A stretch of 64,000 bases of DNA. It comes from Azospirillum griseum. GTDB taxonomy: Bacteria > Pseudomonadota > Alphaproteobacteria > Azospirillales > Azospirillaceae. Positions within the stretch are counted from its first letter, which is position 1. Each line of letters starts with the position of its first letter. The stretch covers positions 106,658 to 170,657 of the forward strand of contig NZ_RXMA01000003.1 of assembly GCF_003966125.1 (NCBI RefSeq), read 5' to 3'. The notes beneath the pieces are model-generated. The model saw nothing but the letters and a program-made list of their open reading frames with translations. It ran no database searches and had not been told where the DNA came from. The position numbers and the translations under genes were made by a program. Positions 10,311-18,105 of this stretch are shown one piece after another.

Positions 10311-10450
10311 TGCAACGGTTCCTGCAAAAACGGCGCAAGGGTGATCGGCTTTGGCCCAAGGAAAGCACCCCCTGTGATTTCCATCATTGAACCGCGTTCG
10401 TTGCCCGGTCCATAAAAGGTCTGGATTCGCCTTCAGCCGATTTGGGACGC

Positions 10451-12514
10451 ATGCCGAGCACCGTCGCCCGTTCATCACGGTCATCCTTCCGCCACCGTCT
10501 GCGGAGCATGGCAGCCTGCGCGGCGTTGCTGGTCGGGCTTCCGTCCCTGGCCGGTGCCCAACCCGTTTCGCCTCCGGTGGTCGGGGCAACCCCGACCGTT
10601 GCCCCGGTCGTTGCCCCGGCGGCGCACAGCCGCCCCCCCGCGCCCCGGCACCGTCCGCCGCCCAAGACCTTTGTCTTTGACGAAAACAACCCGACCTGTT
10701 GGGACGGCGAAGCGGCGGGTCCGGCGATCCTCAGCGCGTTGGCCAATGGCGATGCCGGGTTCCAGGCGCTGGCGCGCGAACAACCCGAAGAGGCCTTCCG
10801 CTGCGCCAGCCTGTTCCCCAGCGCGACGGCGACCGCCATCCTGCACGAGGCGGTGCTTGCCGCCCCTTACGATGCCATCAGCGCCATTGACCAATTGTCG
10901 CTGCGCCCCGGCGGCGCGGCCATCATCGGGCGGGCCTTGACGCCCAGCCTGCTGGTGCGCTCGCTCGACACCGGGATGATCTTTTTCGAAACCCGACACG
11001 AGTTGCACAAGCTGATGCCACCGGACAATCTGATGGCGTTGGAGGTGCAGGCGCGCAAAGCCCTGACCGCCGCCTTCGCCAAGGATCCGGCGGGCCTGTC
11101 GGCCAAGATCGGCGCGCTGCTGGACGACATGACCGAGGATTCGGGGCGCGAGCGTTTCCGCATCGTCAATGGTTTGCCGATCCCGGTGCTGTTCGAAATG
11201 ATCGCCCGCATCGGGCCTCAGCTTTACACCTCCTCCTTTGACGGCATTCTCGACATCCTGACCCTGAAACTGAAGATGGACCATCGGACCTTCTTCGATC
11301 TGGCCCGCGATCCGGCGGCCCACACGCTTTGGGGCGACTTCTTCGCCGCCGTGGTGACGAGCGGGCGGGCCGACACCTTGTTCGGTGCGATGGCGGGCAA
11401 CGCCCGTGATCTGGCGCGCGGCAGCGTCCGGGCGCTGTTGGCCCAGGAAAGCCGCATCGACCCCCCCATCGCCGCCGGGGCGCTGGCCGACGCGATGGAC
11501 ACCAAGTCCGACGACATCCGCGCCGCGCTGGAAGATGAAGTGGCGGAGATTCATCGCACCACCCATCTGCCGCTGGTGCGCGCCACAACCGGCGTGGCCG
11601 GGGGCATCCACGCCGGACGGATGGGCACCCGACCGACCACACCGTCCTTCGCGGCGGAACGCTTCGCCGAACGTTACCCCCCGGTCCCGGCCCCGGTGTT
11701 GAGCGAGGACCGGCTGTTCCAGAATGGGATCAACGTTCAGCGGATGACCTTCTACAACGACCCGGACGGAAAATCGTCGTTCAGCGGCTTCATCAAGTCG
11801 CACCGCGCAGCGGGTTGGGCGATCGAGGAGTATCTGGGCTTTGTCGTCGTCACCAGCCCGGAGCGGGCCGGTCGGAAGATCATCATCGTCGCCGACACCC
11901 CCGACGGCGGCGAGAATGGCCGGATGGCGGTGCAGCTTTGGCTGCGCCACAAGAATCTCGTGCCCAGCGTGGTCGTGCATCGCGGCCACAGCTATCACGA
12001 GGAAGACACCATGCCGGAGATCTCGACGAACACAGCCTTCGTGTTCTGGGGGTCCTGCGGCGGGCAGTTGCGCCTGCGCGCCACGCTGGAACAGGCCCCG
12101 GACGCGTTGGTGCTCGCCACCCAGAACATCGGCACCGCGCTGGTGAACCAGGCCTTGTTGCGGACCATCGAAGACCGGTTGTTGATCGACGGGACCATCA
12201 ACTGGACCAAGGTGTGGACCGACGCCGAGGCGAAAATCCGCGACCGCCGTTTCGCCGCCTATTCCCGGCCCGATCAGAACTCCACCCTGCTCGCCTTGCG
12301 CGCGTGGCGGATGCAGACGGAAGGGGTTCCGAAGCTGCTGCACGCCTCGTCAGCCCCCAAACCGTTGTCGGTCACACCTGCGTCTCTGACCGGCCCGGTT
12401 CCGACGCCGATCCCTCCCACCGCCTGGACGGCACCGCCACCACCGCGCGCGCGCGTCACCACCTCGACCGCCACCCTGCCGGACAGCCCGCCGACGGCAC
12501 CACTCATGCGCTGA
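10451..12514 (+). CDS. Exported protein of unknown function with a possible caspase-like His/Cys motif pair
   Basis: 687 residues, not recognised as a named family. The N-terminus has a basic stretch and a hydrophobic core ending LAGAQ, a probable Sec signal peptide, then a Pro-rich linker (about 40-75). The middle (about 80-400) looks helical. The last third contains KIIIVADTPDGGENG, then a strand with HRGHSYH (His510, His513, His516) and 20 residues later AFVFWGSCGG with Cys536. A hydrophobic strand ending in H followed by one ending in SCxG is the arrangement of clan CD (caspase-fold) peptidases, but the spacing is short. The C-terminal tail is Pro/Thr rich. ATG 10451 was chosen because it keeps the basic n-region; ATG 10508 is possible. 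The gene is convergent with the next one (2 bp apart). Protease function is a hypothesis only. Confidence 0.82.
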   Translation: MPSTVARSSRSSFRHRLRSMAACAALLVGLPSLAGAQPVSPPVVGATPTVAPVVAPAAHSRPPAPRHRPPPKTFVFDENNPTCWDGEAAGPAILSALANGDAGFQALAREQPEEAFRCASLFPSATATAILHEAVLAAPYDAISAIDQLSLRPGGAAIIGRALTPSLLVRSLDTGMIFFETRHELHKLMPPDNLMALEVQARKALTAAFAKDPAGLSAKIGALLDDMTEDSGRERFRIVNGLPIPVLFEMIARIGPQLYTSSFDGILDILTLKLKMDHRTFFDLARDPAAHTLWGDFFAAVVTSGRADTLFGAMAGNARDLARGSVRALLAQESRIDPPIAAGALADAMDTKSDDIRAALEDEVAEIHRTTHLPLVRATTGVAGGIHAGRMGTRPTTPSFAAERFAERYPPVPAPVLSEDRLFQNGINVQRMTFYNDPDGKSSFSGFIKSHRAAGWAIEEYLGFVVVTSPERAGRKIIIVADTPDGGENGRMAVQLWLRHKNLVPSVVVHRGHSYHEEDTMPEISTNTAFVFWGSCGGQLRLRATLEQAPDALVLATQNIGTALVNQALLRTIEDRLLIDGTINWTKVWTDAEAKIRDRRFAAYSRPDQNSTLLALRAWRMQTEGVPKLLHASSAPKPLSVTPASLTGPVPTPIPPTAWTAPPPPRARVTTSTATLPDSPPTAPLMR

Positions 12515-12516
12515 CC

Positions 12517-12777
12517 TTATGGGAGCGCGTCAAGACGTTCGGCATCCTCCAATTCGGCACCGCTGACCGCAACCGCCTGCATCAAAATTCCGCTGGCGGG
12601 TGGTCCTGGCAACAGAATGACCGTCGACACCCGTCGGTAGGCGGGGAAGGACAAGCCTTCGATCAACTCCTCTTCAATCTCGACGCTGTAGACACCGGGC
12701 GGCTGGACCGCGTCCAGCCCCGTAAGGTGAAAAGGCTTGCTGAACGTGATCGTTCGCTGGCTTCTGCGGACCGGCAT
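12517..12777 (-). CDS. Small conserved-type hypothetical protein
   Basis: 86 residues. It contains FSKPFHLTGLDAVQPPGVYSV and EEELIEGLSFPAYRR, a compact beta-rich pattern I associate with uncharacterised alphaproteobacterial proteins; no function is known to me. It starts at ATG 12777, 6 bp after the stop of the next upstream minus-strand gene, so the two are probably cotranscribed. Its stop lies 2 bp from the stop of the convergent exported protein. There is no signal peptide. Only modest confidence that it is a real gene, supported by the tight spacing. Confidence 0.62.
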   Translation of the reverse strand: MPVRRSQRTITFSKPFHLTGLDAVQPPGVYSVEIEEELIEGLSFPAYRRVSTVILLPGPPASGILMQAVAVSGAELEDAERLDALP

Positions 12778-12783
12778 GGCGGG

Positions 12784-13119
12784 TCAGGCGCTCCTTTCCG
12801 GGTTGGACAACTGGTTCAAGGCTTCCTTGAGCCAAGGGGAACGGATCGTGCGGTCACGCTGCGCCCATGGCACGTTGGTCGCGTTTGCGGCCTCGTACAG
12901 GCGCTGGGCCAGCGTTTCGACGGCCAGTTGCCCGTCAAGTTGGCTTTCCCGCGCCACCCGTTCGCGCCCGCTGTCCAGACCCTTGATCCTGTATTGACGC
13001 TCGCCCAGTTCCGGCGGCAAAAGGCGTTCGATCCGGTGATCGCCAGGCGGTGCGCCGTGCTTCACCGCCGGTTCGGCAAAATGGACAATCTGTCCCACAT
13101 GGTATTTGGGGCCATTCAT
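12784..13119 (-). CDS. Small hypothetical protein
   Basis: 111 residues with the N-terminal pattern KYHVGQIVHF and then RIERLLPPELGERQYRIKGL, a short beta-barrel-like pattern seen in uncharacterised alphaproteobacterial proteins. The C-terminal half is helical and charged. The start ATG at 13119 has a good ribosome-binding site (GGGAGA, 8 nt upstream); an upstream in-frame start at 13137 lacks one. It is first of a probable two-gene unit with the 86-residue protein downstream. Function unknown. Confidence 0.66.
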   Translation of the reverse strand: MNGPKYHVGQIVHFAEPAVKHGAPPGDHRIERLLPPELGERQYRIKGLDSGRERVARESQLDGQLAVETLAQRLYEAANATNVPWAQRDRTIRSPWLKEALNQLSNPERSA

Positions 13120-13247
13120 GGCCTGTCTCCCATCCACCGCCGCCGCACAGAGCGGATCGCGTTGGAGCAGTTCGCGTGAAGCTGCTCAACAAATCAAAAA
13201 CAGAGCGCCGCGCATTGTTTGGTATTTCAGACGCGATACTCTGTGGC

Positions 13248-13730
13248 TCACACAAGCCGGGATGTCCGACCGGCTTCCTCCTTCGGCGAAAGCGCTCCGA
13301 ATCCGCTGTTCAGCCGCCCGGAGACTTCCAAATGGATCGCTGGCAACAACGCGTGCGCCAAAGCCCGCTTCTCGGGCGTGCCCGTCAGGGCCAAGTTCTC
13401 TGCGTTGATCGCCAGGGTGCGGAGATCCTCCACCCCCAGGCTCGGAAGGCGGTCGATCATGGTGACGGCCACGCTTGGGTCTGCGCTGCTGCGTCTGGCA
13501 ACGGGCGTCCGCGCCGCCACCTTGGACGTCCTTGATGGGGCGGGTGCCGCTCCTCCAACGGTCTGCCAACCCGAAAACCATCCAACGGAAGACCGGCTGC
13601 CCATCGGGTGCGGGTTTGCATCACGCGCCAAACCCGCCGCTGCCGCCAGCTTTCCAGCGAGAAACGCAACATGCTCCCACTGGTCATCGTTGCCAGACGG
13701 AACGGGGGACCGGTCATGAGCGTCTGTCAT
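13248..13730 (-). CDS. Hypothetical protein with a ribosome-modulation-factor-like segment
   Basis: 160 residues. Residues about 20-55 read AFLAGKLAAAAGLARDANPH then GSRSSVGWFSGWQ, resembling the RMF pattern (a G-A-rich helix, NPY/NPH, then W..GW) of ribosome hibernation factors. Residues about 100-145 form a second helical unit (IDRLPSLGVEDLRTLAINAE, GTPEKRALAHALLPAI) of a kind found in small alphaproteobacterial proteins. A low-complexity linker joins the two. ATG 13730 was chosen; a TTG at 13736 is in frame. It lies upstream of the two small minus-strand genes but 128 bp away. The RMF resemblance comes from pattern reading only, so a role in ribosome hibernation is speculative. Confidence 0.55.
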   Translation of the reverse strand: MTDAHDRSPVPSGNDDQWEHVAFLAGKLAAAAGLARDANPHPMGSRSSVGWFSGWQTVGGAAPAPSRTSKVAARTPVARRSSADPSVAVTMIDRLPSLGVEDLRTLAINAENLALTGTPEKRALAHALLPAIHLEVSGRLNSGFGALSPKEEAGRTSRLV

Positions 13731-14058
13731 CGCCAATTTGGTCTTTCTATAAAGATACAGTCACTATGATCCACAATCGATCAATTCCATAACTTTATCA
13801 TACAGAACCACCCAAAAATATTTTCCGATGCATCATCGGGTTTGATCCAATGATTTTCTGAACGATGCCTGAATTTGGGAGTAGATTGGTTTACGATTTG
13901 GATGGGGAACGGATTGATGTCCTCCCGTTTTTTTCACTGTCGTCCTGATGTTCGCCGCCACTGGCAGGACGCAGGTGATTCATGATGCCCTCGCATCGCC
14001 GCCGGTTGCCGTTTGTTTTGGTGCTGCGGTCGCCACCGGGTTTGAAAGGTCCGTCCTG
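13731..14058. other. AT-rich intergenic region with an inverted repeat
   Basis: 328 bp between two small divergent genes, clearly richer in A and T than the surroundings, so probably promoter DNA for both. CCGATG (13825-13830) and CATCGG (13834-13839) form a perfect short dyad, a possible operator. No convincing gene was seen. Confidence 0.5.
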
Positions 14059-14274
14059 ATGTTCGTCGTCGATAGCGCCATGGCTGCCGCGATCCGCACC
14101 GCCTACCTCGAAAACGGGGTGACGGCAGCCGTGCTGGTCCTGCGGCGTCACATTCCCGGTCTGGACAACGACGACGAGGCCGGACGGTGGGCGCGCACCA
14201 TCGCGGGCTGGCCCATCCTGCCCCCCGATCTGCCCCCGCCCGTCAAAAAGCGGTCCCGCTCCCCCACCGCATAA
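14059..14274 (+). CDS. Small hypothetical protein
   Basis: 71 residues. The core AMAAAIRTAYLENGVTAAVL, LRRHIPGLDN and ARTIAGW matches a pattern of short alphaproteobacterial proteins without known function; the tail is basic and Pro rich. The ATG at 14059 was preferred over 13948 because AAAGG lies 9 nt upstream and the conserved pattern begins just after it. It is convergent with the transglutaminase-like gene, 15 bp apart. Moderate confidence. Confidence 0.5.
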   Translation: MFVVDSAMAAAIRTAYLENGVTAAVLVLRRHIPGLDNDDEAGRWARTIAGWPILPPDLPPPVKKRSRSPTA

Positions 14275-14289
14275 CCTCACCCGCTCCCC

Positions 14290-15099
14290 TCAGCCGGGAA
14301 TCTCGTCGGTCCACACGCGGAATCCGGTCAGAGTGTTCGGGCCGAAGGTGTGGGTCAACGGCACATCGGCGGCGTCGCGGCCTTGGGCGATCAACACCCG
14401 TCCGATCCGGCGGGCGTTGTTGCGCGGGTCGAAGACATGCCAGCGCCCACCCAGATAGACCTCCATCCACGCCGCGAAATCACCGGCCGAATGGGGCGGC
14501 GGCGTGCCGATGTCGCTGATGTAGCCGGTGCAATAACGGGCCGGGATGTTCATGCAGCGGCAAAAGGCGACGGCGAGATGGGCGTAGTCACGGCACACGC
14601 CACGCCGCTCGGCGTAGGCCTGGACCGCCGTGCGGGTCGGGCGGGAATGCTCGTACCCGAACTGGATGTGGTTGTGGACGAAATCACAGATCGCCTGAAC
14701 CCGCGCCCAGCCCGGCGGCGTGGTTCCGAACAGCCGCCACGCCTCGTCCGCCAACACGTCGGTTTCGCAATAGCGGCTGCCCAGCAGGAACAGCAGCACG
14801 TCCGCCGGCAGCTCCTCCACCTTGTGCTGCCCCGCGTCCGCCGCGATGAGGTCGGGTTGGCCATCGTCGCGGATGACGCTGTCGCTGGTCAGCGAAAACA
14901 GACCGGCGGGGGCCACCAGACGGCTGCACCAATTGCCGAAGCTGTCGCGGTAGCCCTGGATCGGCACCAGCGGGCTGGTGCGCACATGGTCGGGGCTTTC
15001 CAGCGCCGCCACCCGTGAATAATGCACGTTCAACAGCACGATCATCGGCGTCGGCGCGGCAAAGGAATAGGTCAACTCATAGCCCAAGCGAATGCGCAT
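14290..15099 (-). CDS. Transglutaminase-like cysteine peptidase-fold protein
   Basis: 269 residues: an N-terminal beta domain (about 1-120, of the bacterial transglutaminase N type) and a transglutaminase core (about 150-230). The catalytic cysteine is in RGVCRDYAHLA. The segment that usually carries the histidine as HAW reads DFAAWMEVYLGGRWHVFDPR, so His is replaced by Ala while the Asp/FDPR segment remains. Related family members that I recall have SAW at this point, so the family may use a different dyad or be non-enzymatic. ATG 15099 follows GGGAG with 8-nt spacing. It carries no signal peptide and is cytoplasmic. Substrate unknown; often annotated as a protease. Confidence 0.9.
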   Translation of the reverse strand: MRIRLGYELTYSFAAPTPMIVLLNVHYSRVAALESPDHVRTSPLVPIQGYRDSFGNWCSRLVAPAGLFSLTSDSVIRDDGQPDLIAADAGQHKVEELPADVLLFLLGSRYCETDVLADEAWRLFGTTPPGWARVQAICDFVHNHIQFGYEHSRPTRTAVQAYAERRGVCRDYAHLAVAFCRCMNIPARYCTGYISDIGTPPPHSAGDFAAWMEVYLGGRWHVFDPRNNARRIGRVLIAQGRDAADVPLTHTFGPNTLTGFRVWTDEIPG

Positions 15100-15289
15100 G
15101 GAGCGGTCTCCCAAAAAGGGCCGAAGCTGAAAGGAACAGGCGGACAGGCCACGGTCGCCGGGCGCGAACGCGGTGTGGGGGCCGGGTTGACGGGAACGCA
15201 GGGGGCGGACACGCCCCGAACGCACCGATCATGGCACGCGCGTCAACCCAGCGGCCAGCGTTGATTCGTCGGCGGAGGGAGCAAGCGTG

Positions 15290-15329
15290 AAAAAAGGCAC
15301 TCTCCCGCGCGCAACCGGGAAAAGTGCCT
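15290..15329 (-). terminator. Rho-independent terminator of tag
   Basis: Read on the minus strand: AGGCACT, an inner CCCG/CGGG stem, AGTGCCT, then a run of six T. It lies 53 bp after the tag stop codon. Confidence 0.86.
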
Positions 15330-15382
15330 GAAAAACAAGCGATTCCAGCCCAATTCCGAGGCGGCTGGAACTGTGTAGCGGA

Positions 15383-15994
15383 TCAGCGCGTCGGCCGGGT
15401 GAAGGCCGCGCGGGCGCGTTCGGCCTCCGCGCGGATGGCGCAGCCGTCGGCGTGGTCGTTGATGAGGCCCATCGCCTGCATGAAGGCGAACACCGTCGTC
15501 GGCCCGACAAAGGCCCAACCGCGCTTTTTCAAATCCTTCGACATCGCCACCGATTCAGCCGAGGTGGTGGCCGATTGCGGCGGCGGGCGGGTGGCCAGAT
15601 CGGGTTCGAACCGCCAGACATAGGCGGCGAGCGAGCCTTCCGCCGCGATCAATTCCTGCGCCCGGCGGGCGTTGTTGATGACCGCCTCGATCTTGCCCCG
15701 GTGGCGGACGATGCCCGCGTCGGTCAACAGCCGGGCGACATCGTCGTCGGTGAAGGCGGCGACGCGGTCGATGGCGAAGCCGTGAAAGGCAGCGCGGAAA
15801 TTCTCCCGCTTGGCCAGAATGGTCCGCCAGCTCAAGCCGGACTGGAAGGCCTCCAGACACAGCTTTTCAAACAGGCGCTGGTCGTCGCCAACCGGGAAGC
15901 CCCACTCGGCGTCGTGGTAGGCGAAAAACTCCGGGGCCGCTCCGCACCAGCGGCAACGGGGACGGCCATCGGGACCGGGAATCGTCGCGCTCAT
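15383..15994 (-). CDS. tag: DNA-3-methyladenine glycosylase I
   Basis: 203-residue base-excision repair enzyme that removes 3-methyladenine from alkylated DNA. The start (PRCRWCGAAPEFFAYHDAEWG) holds the Cys and His of the zinc snap, and HADGC near the C-terminus supplies the other His and Cys. SGLSWRTIL and the helix-hairpin-helix part are typical of Tag. Length matches the family. It is followed by a clear terminator and preceded 3 bp upstream by the YCII-domain gene, so it belongs to a three-gene unit with the TetR gene and the YCII gene. Confidence 0.97.
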   Translation of the reverse strand: MSATIPGPDGRPRCRWCGAAPEFFAYHDAEWGFPVGDDQRLFEKLCLEAFQSGLSWRTILAKRENFRAAFHGFAIDRVAAFTDDDVARLLTDAGIVRHRGKIEAVINNARRAQELIAAEGSLAAYVWRFEPDLATRPPPQSATTSAESVAMSKDLKKRGWAFVGPTTVFAFMQAMGLINDHADGCAIRAEAERARAAFTRPTR

Positions 15995-15997
15995 CGC

Positions 15998-16285
15998 TCA
16001 CCCTTTCACAAAAGCCAGACGAGGATCGGTTCGCCCCGGCGCAATGTCCAGGATCTCCGCCCGCACCACATCGGCGGCGACAAAAGGATCCTCGGCCACA
16101 CGGGCGTCCAACTCCGCGCGTGTCAGTCCATGGGCCAGCACCGCCCCTCCCTCCCCGGCGTTCAGACCGCCGGTCAACAGGAACACACCATCCTCGAACC
16201 CGCGCTGGATCCAGGCGTTGTGCGCCGCCATCAGTTCAGGCGCGCGTGACCGGTTGGCGGAAAACCTCAAACTCACGACGAACAT
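15998..16285 (-). CDS. YCII-related domain protein
   Basis: 95 residues, a dimeric alpha-beta barrel of the YCII type, beginning MFVVSLRFSANR with the middle FLLTGGLNAGEGGAVL and DPFVAADVVRAEIL. The family is widespread and poorly understood. The ATG at 16285 lies inside the 3' end of the upstream TetR gene (50-bp overlap in another frame), which indicates translational coupling. tag follows with a 3-bp gap. The three-gene unit TetR-YCII-tag may link a small-molecule stress signal to DNA repair, but that is only inference. Confidence 0.82.
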   Translation of the reverse strand: MFVVSLRFSANRSRAPELMAAHNAWIQRGFEDGVFLLTGGLNAGEGGAVLAHGLTRAELDARVAEDPFVAADVVRAEILDIAPGRTDPRLAFVKG

Positions 16286-16892
16286 CGGCTGCGGCTCCAA
16301 CGGTTGCGGGGGTGGTGGACGGCGAGGTGACGGACAGACGCTCCAACCAGGCGCACAAGTCCGCCACTTCGCGCTGAAGGAACGCGTCATCCCGAAAGGC
16401 GTTGGCCAGCGTCGCCACGCCTTGGCTGTGGGCCAACACCCACATCGCCAGGGCGTCGGCGTCAGCGCCCCACCCCATGGCGTGGAACTGCCGGGCCAGC
16501 CAGTCGCGGAACAAGGTGAACAGACCCGCCGCGCGGTCCTGGGCGGTGTGGTTGAGCTTGATCAACTCGGTGGACAAGGTGCCGATCGGGCAGCCATGCC
16601 GCAGGATGGCGGTCTGGTTGGCGATCAGGATGTGAACGAAGCGGCGGACACGCTCCACCGGCGTTCGGCCCTCCGCCTCCCACCCGTCGAGCATGGCCTG
16701 AACCTTCACGCGGCGGCGGTCGATCACCGCGTCGAGGATCTCATCCTTCGTTTTGAAGTGATAATAGAAGTTGCCGCGCGAGATGCCGACGGCGGCGGCG
16801 ATGTCGGTGAAGGACGCGTGCTCGAACCCGCGTTCGTAGAACAGCCGGTCCGCCTGCTCGATGATCTGATCGCGCGTGATGGCACCGCCCAT
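16236..16892 (-). CDS. TetR family transcriptional regulator
   Basis: 218 residues. Residues 5-60 form the helix-turn-helix domain (FTDIAAAVGISRGNFYYHF). The C-terminal domain includes CPIGTLSTELIK, a pattern of the TetR_C subgroup found with electrophile-sensing repressors such as NemR/AcuR relatives; the Cys in HGCPIG could be redox sensitive, though that is not shown. It overlaps the following YCII gene by 50 bp. A twin palindrome lies just upstream (16945-16984), fitting autorepression of the TetR-YCII-tag unit. Confidence 0.92.
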   Translation of the reverse strand: MGGAITRDQIIEQADRLFYERGFEHASFTDIAAAVGISRGNFYYHFKTKDEILDAVIDRRRVKVQAMLDGWEAEGRTPVERVRRFVHILIANQTAILRHGCPIGTLSTELIKLNHTAQDRAAGLFTLFRDWLARQFHAMGWGADADALAMWVLAHSQGVATLANAFRDDAFLQREVADLCAWLERLSVTSPSTTPATVGAAADVRREFEVFRQPVTRA

Positions 16893-16944
16893 CCTTTCCC
16901 CTCACTGGCAAGAGTTCGCCGTCCCGTCGGCGTGAACGCGGACT

Positions 16945-16984
16945 CGGACGACCGTCCTAGACATGAGATTAGGACAATCGTCCG
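16945..16984. promoter_or_regulatory. Probable TetR operator (twin palindrome)
   Basis: CGGACGACCGTCCTA (16945-16959) is repeated in inverted form as TAGGACAATCGTCCG (16970-16984), 13 of 15 positions matching. Each half is itself nearly palindromic (GGAC-N4-GTCC). It sits 52 bp upstream of the TetR start. Two tandem dyads suggest binding of two dimers. The assignment to this repressor is inferred from position. Confidence 0.65.
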
Positions 16985-17002
16985 AGAGGCGTCAAGCCCC
17001 GA

Positions 17003-17689
17003 TCAGGCCGCTTGCGCCTGGGTTTCGGCGGCGACCAGATCGGCGATGCTGACGATGGGCAGACCATGCTCGCGGGCGAACACGACCAGTTCGGGCAGGC
17101 GGGCCATGCTGCCGTCCGGGTTCATCACCTCGCACAGCACACCCGCCGGGGATCGCCCGGCCCATTGCATCAGGGCGACGGTTGCCTCCGTGTGGCCGCG
17201 CCGGGCCAGCAGGCCGCCAGGATGGGCACGGATGGGGAAGACATGGCCGGGGCGGGCCAGATCCTCGGGCCGGCAATCGTCGGCCACCGCCGTGCGGACG
17301 GTGGTGACACGGTCGGCGGCGGACACGCCGGTGGTCACGCCGACCCGCGCCTCGATCGACACCGAAAAGGCGGTGCCGAAGCGCGAGGAGTTGGCCGACA
17401 CCATCGGCGGCAACTCCAGCGCCTTCATCCGCTCGTCGGTCAGGATCAGGCAGACGATGCCCGAACAGGTGCGGATCAGCAGCGCCATCTGCTCCACCGT
17501 CAGGCTGTCGGCGGGGAAGATGATGTCGCCTTCGTTTTCCCGGTCCTCGTCGTCCACCACGATGACACCACCGCCAAGGCGGATGGCGTCAACCGCGCGG
17601 GCGACCCGTTCCCGGGCGTCGCCGAAGGGGCTGAGAAGGCTGTCTTGCTGGTTGTTCTGGTGGTTGTCTTGGTGATTGATCTGATTCAT
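17003..17689 (-). CDS. ribB: 3,4-dihydroxy-2-butanone 4-phosphate synthase
   Basis: Makes the four-carbon unit of riboflavin from ribulose 5-phosphate. 228 residues, single-domain form without a fused GTP cyclohydrolase II. Motifs seen: [10 protein letters not shown] (metal and substrate binding), [13 protein letters not shown], and RRGHTEATV. The first 20 residues are an unusual Gln/Asn/His-rich leader ([15 protein letters not shown]), which is probably disordered. ATG 17689 follows GGAG at suitable spacing; an upstream in-frame start is less likely. The FMN riboswitch 140 bp upstream shows that it is feedback controlled by flavin. Confidence 0.96.
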   Translation of the reverse strand: MNQINHQDNHQNNQQDSLLSPFGDARERVARAVDAIRLGGGVIVVDDEDRENEGDIIFPADSLTVEQMALLIRTCSGIVCLILTDERMKALELPPMVSANSSRFGTAFSVSIEARVGVTTGVSAADRVTTVRTAVADDCRPEDLARPGHVFPIRAHPGGLLARRGHTEATVALMQWAGRSPAGVLCEVMNPDGSMARLPELVVFAREHGLPIVSIADLVAAETQAQAA

Positions 17690-17828
17690 GACACCCACTC
17701 CGTTTCTGGGCGAGCCTGAATCAGGGCGCAAAAGAGGGTTCGGCCCCCGGAGTATCCCCCGGAACGCCGCGCACGGACCCGCGACGGCACCAACGCGCCT
17801 CCGCGTCGGGTGCCCCCGTTGACCCGCT

Positions 17829-17980
17829 CATTCTCTTCCATCCAGACTGTGACGGTCGGCCCCGGAGTTTCACCGGATCTGCTGACCCCACCGCCGCAAG
17901 GACGATGGGCGCTCGCGGGCTTGCCGTTCCGTGGAACGGATCACCGCCGGTCGGGAATTTCACCCTGCCCTGAGAACAAG
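17829..17980 (-). promoter_or_regulatory. FMN riboswitch (RFN element)
   Basis: On the minus strand the conserved blocks appear in order: GGGCAGGGTGAAATTCCC, GACCGGCGGT, CAAGCCCGCGAGC, CCGGTGAAACTCCGGGGCC, and AGTCTGGATGG near the 3' end. This is the six-helix FMN aptamer. It sits in the ribB leader and should lower ribB expression when FMN is abundant. I did not find a clear T-rich terminator between it and ribB, so control may act on translation or through Rho. Confidence 0.96.
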
Positions 17981-18105
17981 CGTATGGACGCCGCCCCGCA
18001 AGGGACGGCACCCTGCACCTAGCCGCAGGCGCGGGCCGCTGTCAACGCGCGGCCAGCGCAGAGCAGAGCAACGCAAACGCGTGCACCAGCCTGTGCCGAT
18101 CAGCG

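Noticed and set aside
7064..10387. 1107-codon minus-strand open frame
   Set aside because: Shadow of putA; composition is typical of an antisense frame.
13050..13719. Overlapping plus-strand open frames opposite the small minus-strand genes
   Set aside because: The minus-strand products show recognisable small-protein patterns and a good ribosome-binding site at 13119; the plus-strand frames do not.
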